Assembly (NCBI RefSeq): GCF_004353185.1 | Contig: NZ_SMUS01000006.1 | Location: 1 to 64,000 of the forward strand | DNA length: 64,000 nucleotides | From: Clostridium cuniculi | GTDB taxonomy: Bacteria; Bacillota; Clostridia; Clostridiales; Clostridiaceae | Reading direction: 5' to 3' | Shown: one piece after another, positions 25,195-34,356 of the stretch | How the letters are laid out: the number at the start of each line of letters is the position of its first letter | Position numbering within the stretch: the first letter of the stretch is position 1 | Made by a program: the position numbers and the translations under genes | The notes under the pieces: model-generated | The model's database searches: none | Told to the model about the DNA's origin: nothing | What the model saw: only the letters and a program-made list of their open reading frames with translations

Positions 25195-26328
25195 ATGAAG
25201 AAGAAAATTTATGATGAAGGTCAATTAATTAGACAAAGATTATGTGAGATGAGTGATTACATATACAACAATCCAGAGTTAGGAAATGAAGAGTATAAAG
25301 CTGTTGAAGCATTAACTACATTTTTAAAAGAGCATAATTTTAAAATAGAATCTCCAATAGCAGATATGGCCACTGCTTTTAAGGCAACATTTGATAGTGG
25401 AAAACCTGGAATGACTATAGGGTACTTATGTGAATATGATGCTTTACCTAAAATAGGTCATGGATGTGGACATAACATGATAGGGGTTATGTCAGCCGGT
25501 GCAGGAGTAGCTTTAAGTAAGGTATTACATGAAATTGGTGGTAAAGTTATAGTATATGGGACTCCAGCAGAAGAAACTAATGGAGGAAAAGTTATTTTAG
25601 CAGAAGCTGGTGTATTTGATGAATTAGATGCAGCTATGATAGTTCATCCAGATGGAGAAACTAGAGCAAGTGGATCAAGTAGTGCATTATATCCAATAAG
25701 ATTTATATATAAAGGAAAAACTGCACATGCAGCATCTTGTCCAGAAAAAGGTATAAATGCTTTAAATAGTGTTATTCAATTATTTAATGGAATAGATGCG
25801 CTTCGTCAACATGTAACGCCAGATGTAAGAATGCATGGAATAATAACTAAAGGTGGAGTTGCAGCTAATATAGTTCCAGATGAAGCAATTGCAGATTTCT
25901 ATTTTAGAGCTTCTACTAAAGAAAGAGTAACTGAAGTTGTGGAAAAAGTTAAAAAGATTGCAGAAGGTGCAGCTTTAATGACTGGAGCAACACTTGAAAT
26001 GGAAAGATATGAATTACCTTATGATGATTTAAATACTAACGAAGCATTATCAGAAATGTTTAATAATAATTTAAGAGAATTAGGTATTACAGATATAAAA
26101 GAAGCTAAGGCAACTGGGGGATCAAGCGATATAGGAAATGTAAGTTATGTTGCACCAACTATACATCCATATATAGGAATAACAGATTGCCCAATGGTAG
26201 GTCATAGTGTTGAAATGGCAAAGGCGACAACAACAAGTAAAGCACATGATAGATTATTAATAGCTGCTTTAGCAATGGCTTATACAGGTTATGATGTAAT
26301 AGTTAGAAATGAAAGTTTAAGAAAATAA
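25195..26328 (+). CDS. M20-family peptidase/amidohydrolase (PM20D2/AbgB-like)
   Basis: 377-residue metal-dependent hydrolase. The metal-binding segments EYDALPKIGHGCGHNMIG, GTPAEETNGGKV and VHPDGETRASGSS, and the dimerisation domain with GKTAHAASCPEKGINALNSVI, are clear. The EYDALP-x-I-G-H-G-C-G-H-N form is that of the M20D group with AbgB and PM20D2; PM20D2 is known to cleave dipeptides ending in lysine or ornithine. It lies downstream of YfcC and probably in the same lysine-responsive transcript, suggesting hydrolysis of an imported lysine conjugate; this is inference. SD GGGAGG precedes ATG 25195. Confidence 0.85.
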   Translation: MKKKIYDEGQLIRQRLCEMSDYIYNNPELGNEEYKAVEALTTFLKEHNFKIESPIADMATAFKATFDSGKPGMTIGYLCEYDALPKIGHGCGHNMIGVMSAGAGVALSKVLHEIGGKVIVYGTPAEETNGGKVILAEAGVFDELDAAMIVHPDGETRASGSSSALYPIRFIYKGKTAHAASCPEKGINALNSVIQLFNGIDALRQHVTPDVRMHGIITKGGVAANIVPDEAIADFYFRASTKERVTEVVEKVKKIAEGAALMTGATLEMERYELPYDDLNTNEALSEMFNNNLRELGITDIKEAKATGGSSDIGNVSYVAPTIHPYIGITDCPMVGHSVEMAKATTTSKAHDRLLIAALAMAYTGYDVIVRNESLRK

Positions 26329-26347
26329 ATGTAAAAAAAAGGGTCTG

Positions 26348-26386
26348 CCTCCAGGGTCAATCCAATATTTGGATTGACCCCGGAGG
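26348..26386. repeat. GC-rich extragenic palindrome, copy 1
   Basis: An 18-bp stem (CCTCCAGGGTCAATCCAA and TTGGATTGACCCCGGAGG, one mismatch) with a 3-base loop. It is preceded by GGGTCTG, also found before copy 2. It lies between the convergent M20 and LytTR genes, where it may also work as a terminator. Much richer in G+C than everything around it. Confidence 0.9.
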
Positions 26387-26392
26387 AATATT

Positions 26393-27133
26393 TTAATATT
26401 TTAGAAGCAAATTAATTTTACGAGCTGAAATTAGACACTTTTTATTATTAACTAGATAAGCTATTCTGGCTTTTTTATCAACTTCTTTAATTTTATCCAT
26501 ATTTAAGATAAAGGAATTATGAGATCTAAAAAATCTACTATCTAAAATTTTTTCTAATTCTTTCATTTTTCCATAGAATTCTTCTACTTTGTTATCATAA
26601 TGAAGTAATATTTTATGAATATTTGGTGATGTTTCAAAGAATAATATATTATCATAATTAACTTTTAATATACGATCTTTTATCTTTGCTGAAAATATTT
26701 TTTGTAAATTGTTATTTTTTAATGAGCATTTATTGTATGCGTTGTGTAGACAGTCTTCTATTCGTAAAGGCAAATCAATATGATTATTTTTAATAATATA
26801 ATCCATAACCTCAATTTTATGAAAAAATATTTCGTTAATTATATCTCTGTTTTCATCTTTATCGGCTGTTATGAAAACTATAAAACATCTAGGATCATAA
26901 TCTCGTATTTTTTTAGCAAGTTCAATTCCCTTAATCTTTGATTTAAAATGTGTATCTAGAAAGTATATTCCAGTATGTTTTGTATCTTTTATATGATCTA
27001 ATAAGGTATGAGGATTATTAGTAATTAATGAAATTTCCATATCATAATTTTCACTAGAAATAACTCTTGTTATTATTTTTTCTAAATAAATTTTTTGATA
27101 ATATTCATCTTCGCAAATATAAATTTTAAGCAT
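26393..27133 (-). CDS. LytTR-type response regulator (AgrA/ComE-like), orphan
   Basis: 246 residues. The receiver domain (1-125) starts MLKIYICEDE with the phosphorylated Asp at 60 (GIYFLDTHF); the C-terminal half is a LytTR DNA-binding domain with FFETSPNIHKILLHYDN, RFFRSHNSFILNMDKIKEV and ISARKINLLLKY. Regulators of this type control bacteriocin and peptide-signal systems. No histidine kinase gene is adjacent. It is divergent from the bacteriocin gene across a 361-base gap, so it most likely controls that locus. SD AAAGGAG precedes the start. Confidence 0.88.
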   Translation of the reverse strand: MLKIYICEDEYYQKIYLEKIITRVISSENYDMEISLITNNPHTLLDHIKDTKHTGIYFLDTHFKSKIKGIELAKKIRDYDPRCFIVFITADKDENRDIINEIFFHKIEVMDYIIKNNHIDLPLRIEDCLHNAYNKCSLKNNNLQKIFSAKIKDRILKVNYDNILFFETSPNIHKILLHYDNKVEEFYGKMKELEKILDSRFFRSHNSFILNMDKIKEVDKKARIAYLVNNKKCLISARKINLLLKY

Positions 27134-27494
27134 ATAAATCTCCTTTTCTAAATTTAGGAACCGTTACCAGAAATATTTTATCATATTTAGAATATGTCCT
27201 TCAATGAGATACATTAAAAATTTTCTGTAATATATTAAATTTGTAAGAAGTTATAAAAAAACAAAATAATTACAATAAATATTAAATATATTTATCAAAA
27301 GATAAGAGTTTTTATAGAAAATAAATAAAAAATGAAAGAGGTTAAATAAAAAAAGCATACTTTAGAATAATTAAGGACAAAAATTATAAAAAACAGATAA
27401 TTTATTATAAAAATTCTAAAAATGTAATAAAATGGGTTAAAATATATTTGAGGTATCGATATTCCAAAAAAATTAAGTTCGGGGTGACGAAATA
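27134..27494. other. Divergent regulatory region between LytTR gene and bacteriocin gene
   Basis: 361 bases, extremely A+T-rich. GGAACCGTTACC at 27158-27169 resembles a LacI-family operator and is close to the start of the regulator gene. No pair of AgrA/ComE-type 9-base direct repeats was found by eye. No open frame. Confidence 0.4.
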
Positions 27495-27794
27495 ATGAAA
27501 ATTAAAAGTATTAAAAAATCATTAACAGCATTAGTTTTAGGGGGAATTATATTATCAAATTCATCAATAGCAATGGCTGCTAAGACCTATATTGGAGGAG
27601 GAACATTATATCATGGAGTAACATTTAAAGAGTGTTATTCAAATTATTATCATGCTAAAAACACTCATATGTCTAGTGCTATCAACGGTAAAGGGCATCT
27701 TTCAAAGAGTTATTGGACATCTGCTAGATATACATCTTATGCAAGTGTTGCTAGAACACTTACTGGAAATGAATCTTACTATGATGTTAAATAA
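27495..27794 (+). CDS. Lactococcin-972 family bacteriocin precursor
   Basis: 99 residues with a Sec signal peptide (basic KIKSIKK, hydrophobic LTALVLGGIILSN, cleavage after about residue 28 in IAMAAK). The mature part carries the family pattern: an early glycine-rich segment (YIGGGTLYHGV), SNYYHAKNTHMSSAI, and a C-terminal ARTLTGNESYY. In lactococcin 972 the equivalent segments are SNYHH, THSATV and VGRNLTEKASFYY. The known member blocks septum formation by binding lipid II; whether this one does is not shown. It heads a cluster with lipoprotein, permease and ABC ATPase genes typical of this family. SD GGGGTGACG precedes ATG 27495. Confidence 0.85.
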   Translation: MKIKSIKKSLTALVLGGIILSNSSIAMAAKTYIGGGTLYHGVTFKECYSNYYHAKNTHMSSAINGKGHLSKSYWTSARYTSYASVARTLTGNESYYDVK

Positions 27795-27821
27795 AATATT
27801 TTATTTACAGTAAGAAGAATT

Positions 27822-27860
27822 TTAAATTCCTACTTAAAAATATTTTAGGTAGGAATTTAA
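27822..27860 (+). terminator. Stem-loop between bacteriocin and lipoprotein genes
   Basis: TTAAATTCCTAC pairs with GTAGGAATTTAA, followed by a weak T-tail. It probably ends most transcripts after the bacteriocin, giving it higher expression than the downstream genes. Confidence 0.65.
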
Positions 27861-27895
27861 TAAAATTTATTTGCTTAACTTAGGAGGAGAATTGT

Positions 27896-30058
27896 TTGAA
27901 AAAATTTAAAAATATATGTAGTCTTTTTATAATAATCATATTAGTTTTATTAAGTATTACAGGTTGTTCAAATGGAGAAAAACAAGATATTAAAGATACA
28001 TTTTTATCAGAAGAAAAAATAGAGATTTCAAATGAAATAAATAAGATATTAAAAATCGTTAAACAAGATGATGATGGTTTAATAATATTAGGAAGAGATA
28101 ATAATGATAATTTAGTATATTTTAAAGTTGATAATGATTTTAATTCATGGCAAGAGATAAATATAGAATTTATAAGAGCCGCAATAAAAGATACAACTTC
28201 AATTATATCCACTGATTTAAATTCTGATGGAAATATTATTATTCACTACTTAGATGAGGATAATAGTAGTGAAAGAATATTATTTTCTGATATTAGCACA
28301 GAAGAGATAATTCAAATAGGATTAGAAAGTGAAGTTAGACAAGCATATATAACTGACAAAGATTTAATATTATATTCTGAAGCTGAAGATAAAGTATTAC
28401 ATTATGATATAGAAAGCAATAAGTTAATTAGAAAATATAATGATGTTATTATACCAAAGATAGAATTATCTAATAATAAATTAATTATTGATGATAGTGA
28501 TAAAGAGGAAATTGATATTTATGATATAGAAACAGGAGAAAATATAAAGTCTATTGATAAAATAAGTGATTATAGTAATTATATTATTTTCACTAATAAT
28601 AATTCAGATGATATTTATTTTAAAAGCAATGAGGGAATGTATAAATATAAATATGATAATAATGAAGTAGAACTACTTTTTAATATAGATAATACTCAAT
28701 TAAGTAATACTGATATGGAATTAAAAAAATTTGTAGTAGTAGGTGATAATAGTATATTGGCCTATGGAAGGGACAACGAAGGTAAGGAACAAATATATAA
28801 ATACACTTTTGGAGATTCTACGGAAAAATTAAGCTTAGAAGATAATGAAATGCAAGAATTTGTTATTTATTCATTATATGAAAATGATACTATTAGAAAT
28901 TATGTTTTGAACTTTAAATATGATTATCCGGAAATAGATTTTAAATATACATATGGTATATCAGAAGATAAAGAGATAACAGAAAATGATGCAATAACTA
29001 CTTTAAATACAGAGCTTTTAGCAGGCAAGGGGCCAGATATTTTATTTTTAGATTACTTAAATATAGATACTTATATTGAAAAAGGACTTTTAGAAGATAT
29101 AAATGAGATAGTAGAGAATAATCATGAGAGTTTATTTAACAATATAGTAAATGTATATACAAAGAACGATGCTATATATGCTGTTCCTACAGCATTTAAT
29201 ATGCCAATAATAATTGGAGAAAATGTATCTAACATAAAAAATTTAAATTCATTAATTTCAAGGTGCGAAGAGATTGTACAAAGTGAAGAAATAACATTAA
29301 ATATATCATCCGCAGAAGAGCTTGTTGATACTTTTTATGAAAGCATATCTACTAATATTTTAAGAGAGGATAAAACTTTAAATGTTGAGGATATAGAAGA
29401 TGCTTTGAATAAATTTAAGAGTATTTATGAGTTAACAGTTAGTAATTTATCTGAAGAGGAAAAAGAAATTATTAAAGATAATAGACAATATATGGATAGA
29501 TTTACTTCATTATATTTAGTTAATAAAAATGCAAATATGAATATTAGCAATATAAAAAGCTATAAAGATATTTTATTTATAAGTGGAATAAAAGAACAAT
29601 ATAAATGTGATTATACATTGTGGAATGGAGATAATGGTAGTTACTTTAAAGCTATAGATGTTGTTGGGATAAATTCAAATTCTAAAAATAAAAATGTAGC
29701 TAAAGAGTTCGTTAATTCATTATTAAATGGAAGTTTTTATAGTTCAGAATTTAGTAATTTATCTGTTAATAAAGATGTATTTAGAAACACTTTAAACAGC
29801 ATTAAGGATTATGAATCAGGAGTTGCTGCTATGGATGAGAATGGTGAAGGGGATGTATTAGAAGCCATTAAATTAAAAGATCAAGATATTGAAAATATAA
29901 TAAGTGATGCTTTTTCACTAAACAAGGCAGTTAATGTTAATAATATTATTTTAGATAAAATTAAAGATGAAATTATAGAATATATTGAAGGGGAAATAAA
30001 TATAGAAGAGACATTGAAAAAGATAAATAATAATTTAGAAATTTATTTATCAGAATAG
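27896..30058 (+). CDS. Large lipoprotein with solute-binding-like C-terminal domain, bacteriocin locus
   Basis: 720 residues. A signal sequence ends in a lipobox (LSITGC, Cys24). Residues about 45-310 show short repeated beta-strand units of a propeller-like character (ILGRDNNDNLVYFKV, YDIETGENIKSIDK, YKYKYDNNEVELLFN). Residues about 320-715 resemble extracellular solute-binding proteins of ABC importers: LNTELLAGKGPDILFLDYLN, EKGLLEDINEI, AIYAVPTAFNMPIII. The reading is a fusion of a sensor-like domain with a binding-protein domain, anchored outside the membrane. It lies between the bacteriocin and the permease, so it may bind the bacteriocin for immunity or export, which is inference. TTG start at 27896 with AGGAGGAG upstream. 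Very Asn-, Ile- and Lys-rich. Confidence 0.75.
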   Translation: MKKFKNICSLFIIIILVLLSITGCSNGEKQDIKDTFLSEEKIEISNEINKILKIVKQDDDGLIILGRDNNDNLVYFKVDNDFNSWQEINIEFIRAAIKDTTSIISTDLNSDGNIIIHYLDEDNSSERILFSDISTEEIIQIGLESEVRQAYITDKDLILYSEAEDKVLHYDIESNKLIRKYNDVIIPKIELSNNKLIIDDSDKEEIDIYDIETGENIKSIDKISDYSNYIIFTNNNSDDIYFKSNEGMYKYKYDNNEVELLFNIDNTQLSNTDMELKKFVVVGDNSILAYGRDNEGKEQIYKYTFGDSTEKLSLEDNEMQEFVIYSLYENDTIRNYVLNFKYDYPEIDFKYTYGISEDKEITENDAITTLNTELLAGKGPDILFLDYLNIDTYIEKGLLEDINEIVENNHESLFNNIVNVYTKNDAIYAVPTAFNMPIIIGENVSNIKNLNSLISRCEEIVQSEEITLNISSAEELVDTFYESISTNILREDKTLNVEDIEDALNKFKSIYELTVSNLSEEEKEIIKDNRQYMDRFTSLYLVNKNANMNISNIKSYKDILFISGIKEQYKCDYTLWNGDNGSYFKAIDVVGINSNSKNKNVAKEFVNSLLNGSFYSSEFSNLSVNKDVFRNTLNSIKDYESGVAAMDENGEGDVLEAIKLKDQDIENIISDAFSLNKAVNVNNIILDKIKDEIIEYIEGEINIEETLKKINNNLEIYLSE

Positions 30059-30076
30059 GGGTAAAGGGAAGAGTTT

Positions 30077-32272
30077 ATGAAAAAGGTAATTATATCATTA
30101 TTAACTATTAGTTATTTATTAATATCATTTGTATATTTGCAAATATTTTCTGTAAGAGAGATAGAATCAATATATATTAAGGATGTAAAAATAATAAAAG
30201 TCAATGATGGTGGAAATGACACAAGCACAGCAGAGAAATTAAGGCAAATAGAAAGATTAAGTAAGAGCAAGGGAGTTAATATCTATAAAGTAGTCTATGA
30301 TGAATTTACAGATTCAAATGAGGTAATAGTAGATATATATGCAACTTTAGCAGATGAAAATAAATTAAGAGATAAATTTAACATTAAATATGAAGATTCT
30401 ATTGAAAATTTGCTTTTAAATAATGAATATTTATCATCAGAAAATAAGGAAATTGGTGTATTTAATAGGAATTTAAATATTAGGATAAAAAGATTAAGTG
30501 AATCAGTAAATGAAAATATTATTGGACAATATTTAATACAAACAGATGATTTACAAGAGCTAGAGAGTATAAAACATGAATTTATAGAGACATTAAAATT
30601 TGATTTAGATGATGAGACAGTAAGCGGTAATATTGATAAAAACAACATATTAAATATTATAGAGTTAAAATATTTAATACTAATAGGAATATTATTAATA
30701 TCAATTGTACTAGCATTTATATATTATATAGTTTTTAGATATAAGGAATTTGCTATAAAGAAGATGCTAGGATATTCAGATGGAAAAATAATATTTAAAG
30801 ATTTATTTAAGGAAATTTTAAAAATGAATCTTTATACATTAGGTGCTTCAAGTTTAATAATAATGGCTTATTTATATTACTATAATAAATTCGAGTATGT
30901 ACTGGATTATTTAAAAAATCTGAGTATTATTTTAGTAGTATTTTCAATAATTTTAATAACTATAGAAGTGGTAATATCATTAAATATAGATAATATAAAA
31001 ATAAAAAATATGCTAAATAATAAAAAGCCAATAACACTTATTCAAACCTTAAATTATATTACAAAAGTAACTTTTTCTATTGTCTTAGTGACCATAATTG
31101 TTAACTTAAGCAGTAACTATAATAATTTAATTTCTCAGAATAAGAATTTAGAAAAGTGGAAAAGCACCAATGAATATGTGTACTTTAATATTACAGATAA
31201 ATATAGAGATTCGGAACAACTTATTTGGAATTATAATCAAAGTTTAAGATGTAAGGAGCTTTTTAGATATTACAATAATAAGGGAGGACTTCTTGTTAGA
31301 CCATCAGATTATATTTTATATAATCAATTTTATGAAGAGGAAAGATTAAAGAATAGAAAAGAGTATGATCCTATTGATGGAAATGCATTAGAGGTAAATG
31401 CAGAATACTTAAGACAAAATCCAATACTTGATACAAAAGGTAATATAATTTCTATAGAGGATGAGTATGGAGACTACTTAATTATATTAGTTCCAGAAAA
31501 GTATAAAGAAGATGAAGAGGAATTATTGGAGTTATATAAAGAAATATATCAATTTAGAAGATTTATAAATGAAGATATTTATAATGAGCATATGAATATT
31601 GAGAAGGTAGAGCATCCAGAAGTAAAGATTGAAATTATATATACTGCAAATGGACAAGAATCATTTTTATATAATCCATTATTAGAAGAGGAAAATCAAA
31701 ACTCTATTACAGATGCTATTCATATTGTAATAAATTCAGAAAATATTGGTGGAGATAATTACACTAGCTATATAAGTGGTAATCATTTTTTTGCTAAAGT
31801 TGATGGTAGTGTTGAAGGAGATGCTTATTCAAAAGTATATTATGCTATAAAAGAGTTAAACATGGAAAAAGATATAAGTAATGCGTATACATTATATAGT
31901 AATGTTGATTCTTATGTAATTAATCTAGAAAATGAAATTAAAGAATATATTATTTCTATGATAATAACTTTATTTTTAGAAATATTATTAACAATATATA
32001 TGATAATAAATTATATACAAAGAAATAAATATATTAATGCTATAAGAAAGATAAATGGATATTCATATATAAAAAGACATAATAAATTAATATTATTAAT
32101 AGTAGGAACTTGGTTAGCAATTTTAATTTTAGGATATATTTTAGGAATGTTCTCATTTATTGAGATTCTAAAAGTAATAATTCCACTTGCTTTATTAGAA
32201 ATATTAATTATGTATTTAGTATTAAAGAAAATAGAAAATAATGAAATACTAAGTGTTTTAAAAATAAAGTAG
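30077..32272 (+). CDS. Bacteriocin-associated integral membrane protein (DUF1430/FtsX-like permease)
   Basis: 731 residues. An N-terminal helix (VIISLLTISYLLISFVYLQI), a large outside domain, a block of helices near 200-345 (YLILIGILLISIVLAFIYYIVF, LIIMAYLYYY, IILVVFSIILI, FSIVLVTIIVNL), another outside domain, and a last block near 625-731 (ISMIITLFLEILLTIYMII, LLIVGTWLAILILGYIL, ALLEILIMYLVL). The arrangement is that of the lactococcin-972 associated permease (DUF1430), a relative of FtsX/MacB permeases. KMLGYSD after the second helix and INGYSY near the end are the matching coupling segments. It pairs with the ATPase that starts 25 bases downstream. Confidence 0.82.
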   Translation: MKKVIISLLTISYLLISFVYLQIFSVREIESIYIKDVKIIKVNDGGNDTSTAEKLRQIERLSKSKGVNIYKVVYDEFTDSNEVIVDIYATLADENKLRDKFNIKYEDSIENLLLNNEYLSSENKEIGVFNRNLNIRIKRLSESVNENIIGQYLIQTDDLQELESIKHEFIETLKFDLDDETVSGNIDKNNILNIIELKYLILIGILLISIVLAFIYYIVFRYKEFAIKKMLGYSDGKIIFKDLFKEILKMNLYTLGASSLIIMAYLYYYNKFEYVLDYLKNLSIILVVFSIILITIEVVISLNIDNIKIKNMLNNKKPITLIQTLNYITKVTFSIVLVTIIVNLSSNYNNLISQNKNLEKWKSTNEYVYFNITDKYRDSEQLIWNYNQSLRCKELFRYYNNKGGLLVRPSDYILYNQFYEEERLKNRKEYDPIDGNALEVNAEYLRQNPILDTKGNIISIEDEYGDYLIILVPEKYKEDEEELLELYKEIYQFRRFINEDIYNEHMNIEKVEHPEVKIEIIYTANGQESFLYNPLLEEENQNSITDAIHIVINSENIGGDNYTSYISGNHFFAKVDGSVEGDAYSKVYYAIKELNMEKDISNAYTLYSNVDSYVINLENEIKEYIISMIITLFLEILLTIYMIINYIQRNKYINAIRKINGYSYIKRHNKLILLIVGTWLAILILGYILGMFSFIEILKVIIPLALLEILIMYLVLKKIENNEILSVLKIK

Positions 32273-32296
32273 AGAGTAAATTAGGGGTATATTGAG

Positions 32297-32941
32297 ATGG
32301 TTATAGAATTAAAAAATATAAATAAAAATTACGGAAATAAATATTTATTTAAGAACTTAAACTTTTCTATAAAAAAGGGAGAAATGATAGCAATAACAGG
32401 AGCTAGTGGAAGTGGAAAAAGTACACTTTTAAATATTATTGGATTAATAGACAAGCCTAATTCAGGAGAAGTTTCAATATGTGGTAATAAAAATCCTTAT
32501 GATAAAGAAAAAATAAAATTAAATTTATTTAGAAATAATATAGGATATTTATTTCAAAATTATGCTTTAGTAGATAACTATACAGTAAGTAAGAACTTAG
32601 ATATTGCTTTAGAATATGTTAAAGGTAAAGATAAGAAAAAGTTAAAAGAAGAGGCTTTAGATAAGGTTGGGTTATTAGATAAGTTAAATAATAAAGTTTT
32701 TGAATTAAGTGGTGGAGAACAACAAAGAGTTGCATTGGCAAGGCTAATTTTAAAGGAAAATGATATTATATTAGCGGATGAGCCAACAGGGTCTTTAGAT
32801 GAAGATAATAAAGCTATAATATTAAGACTATTGAAAGAATTAAATAATGAAGGCAAAACAGTAGTTGTTGTAACACATGATAAAGTAGTAGCTGATATGT
32901 GTGATAGAGAAATAAATATAAAAGAATTGAATTGTAAATAA
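32297..32941 (+). CDS. ABC transporter ATP-binding protein, lactococcin-972 locus
   Basis: 214-residue ATPase of the MacB/LolD type: Walker A GASGSGKST, Q-loop FQNYAL, signature LSGGEQQRVALARLI, Walker B DIILADEPTGSLDE and switch His in VVVTHD. With the permease upstream it forms the transporter that serves bacteriocin immunity or export in this family. Last gene of the cluster; a GC-rich palindrome follows immediately. Confidence 0.9.
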   Translation: MVIELKNINKNYGNKYLFKNLNFSIKKGEMIAITGASGSGKSTLLNIIGLIDKPNSGEVSICGNKNPYDKEKIKLNLFRNNIGYLFQNYALVDNYTVSKNLDIALEYVKGKDKKKLKEEALDKVGLLDKLNNKVFELSGGEQQRVALARLILKENDIILADEPTGSLDEDNKAIILRLLKELNNEGKTVVVVTHDKVVADMCDREINIKELNCK

Positions 32942-32950
32942 AAGGGTCTG

Positions 32951-32989
32951 CCTCCGGGGTCAATCCAAATATTGGATTGACCCCGGAGG
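32951..32989. repeat. GC-rich extragenic palindrome, copy 2
   Basis: Perfect 18-bp stem (CCTCCGGGGTCAATCCAA) with a 3-base loop, preceded by AAAGGGTCTG exactly as in copy 1. It begins 10 bases after the stop of the bacteriocin ABC ATPase. Copies 1 and 2 thus lie just outside the two ends of the bacteriocin locus, in the same orientation. Confidence 0.92.
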
Positions 32990-33070
32990 TGCGTATAAAA
33001 TCTTTAAAAATAGAAAATAATTGTATGTAGTGGTAGAAATAACTATAGAGATGAGTGGAGGATATTATTA

Positions 33071-34345
33071 ATGTCACATATAGTTGGAAAATCAGCATAC
33101 AAAAGCTTGGAAGAAAGGTTAAATAGGTTTCCACAAGGGGCACCTGCATCAGATACACTTTATAAAATATTAGAAATATTATTCGATGAAAAGGAAGCTG
33201 AACTAGTTGCTCAGTTGCCAATAAAAGCATTTAGTATAGAAAAGGCAGCTAAAATATGGGGAATGAAACCTATAGAAGCGGAAAAGATTCTAAATAAACT
33301 TGCAAGTAGAGCAATTCTATTAGATATTGAGCATGAAGGAAAAAGAACATTTATGCTACCTCCTCCAATGGCTGGATTCTTAGAGTTTAGTATGATGAGA
33401 ACAAGAGGAGATGTAGATCAAAAACTATTGGCAGAATTATATTATCAATATTTAAACGTAGAAGAGGATTTTATAAAAGATTTATTTTATAGTGCAGAAA
33501 CTAAATTAGGTAGAGTTTATGTTCAAGAAAAAGTTCTTACAAATGATAACTCAGTAGAAGTATTAGATTATGAAAGGGCTTCTCATATAATAAAAACTGC
33601 TAGTGATATAGGAATTAGTATGTGTTATTGTAGACACAAAATGCATCATATGGGCAAGGCATGCGATTCGCCAATGGATATATGTATGACATTTAATACA
33701 ACAGCTTCATCATTAATTAAGCATGGTCATGCAAGAAAAGTAAATGTATCAGAATGTTTAGAGCTTTTAGATTTAGCTTATGAAAGTAATTTAGTACAAT
33801 GTGGTGAAAATGTTAGAAAGGGAGTAAACTTCATTTGTAATTGTTGTGGATGTTGTTGTGAGGCAATGCTTGCAGCTAAGAAATTTGGAGTAATGCATCC
33901 AGTTGAGACTACTAACTTTATTGCAGAAGTAAATAAAGATACTTGTGTTAACTGTGGTAAGTGTATTAAGAAATGTCCTGTTGGAGCTATTAAAAAGGTT
34001 GTTATAAATAAAGGTACACCAATGGAGAAAACAGTAGCAGAAGTAGATAAAGATTTATGTTTAGGTTGTGGAGTATGTGTAAGAAATTGTTTCAATAATA
34101 GTCTAATGTTAAAATCAAGGGGAAAAAGAATAATAACTCCAGCAACTTCAGTTCACAGAGTTGTACTTATGGCAATAGAAAAAGGTCAGTTATCTAATCT
34201 TATTTTTGATAATAGAGCACTATCAAGCCATAGAGCTATGGCAGCAATATTATCATCAATATTAAAACTTTCACCAGTTAAAAAAGCAATGGCAAGTGAA
34301 CAGATGAAGTCTGTATATTTAGATAAACTATTAGATACTAAGTAA
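33071..34345 (+). CDS. 4Fe-4S ferredoxin-domain protein with winged-helix-like N-terminus
   Basis: 424 residues. The first 110 (KAFSIEKAAKIWGMKPIEAEKIL, ILLDIEHEGKRTFMLPP) resemble a winged-helix fold. The centre has a cysteine and histidine pattern ISMCYCRHKMHHMGKACD. Residues about 255-345 carry NCCGCCCEAM, then two 4Fe-4S motifs CVNCGKCIKKCPVGAIK and CLGCGVCVRNCFNN. An oxidoreductase or electron-transfer role is likely, but substrate and partner are unknown. Similar proteins are common in anaerobic clostridia. SD TGGAGGA precedes ATG 33071. It is a single-gene unit followed by repeat elements. Confidence 0.8.
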   Translation: MSHIVGKSAYKSLEERLNRFPQGAPASDTLYKILEILFDEKEAELVAQLPIKAFSIEKAAKIWGMKPIEAEKILNKLASRAILLDIEHEGKRTFMLPPPMAGFLEFSMMRTRGDVDQKLLAELYYQYLNVEEDFIKDLFYSAETKLGRVYVQEKVLTNDNSVEVLDYERASHIIKTASDIGISMCYCRHKMHHMGKACDSPMDICMTFNTTASSLIKHGHARKVNVSECLELLDLAYESNLVQCGENVRKGVNFICNCCGCCCEAMLAAKKFGVMHPVETTNFIAEVNKDTCVNCGKCIKKCPVGAIKKVVINKGTPMEKTVAEVDKDLCLGCGVCVRNCFNNSLMLKSRGKRIITPATSVHRVVLMAIEKGQLSNLIFDNRALSSHRAMAAILSSILKLSPVKKAMASEQMKSVYLDKLLDTK

Positions 34346-34356
34346 CAATATAACTA

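Noticed and set aside
27134-27494. AgrA/ComE-type operator repeats
   Set aside because: No convincing pair of 9-base direct repeats with 12-base spacing could be found by eye.
26337-32994. Composite transposon or insertion sequence pair around the bacteriocin genes
   Set aside because: The flanking palindromes are only about 40-50 bp and carry no transposase; no target duplication was seen.
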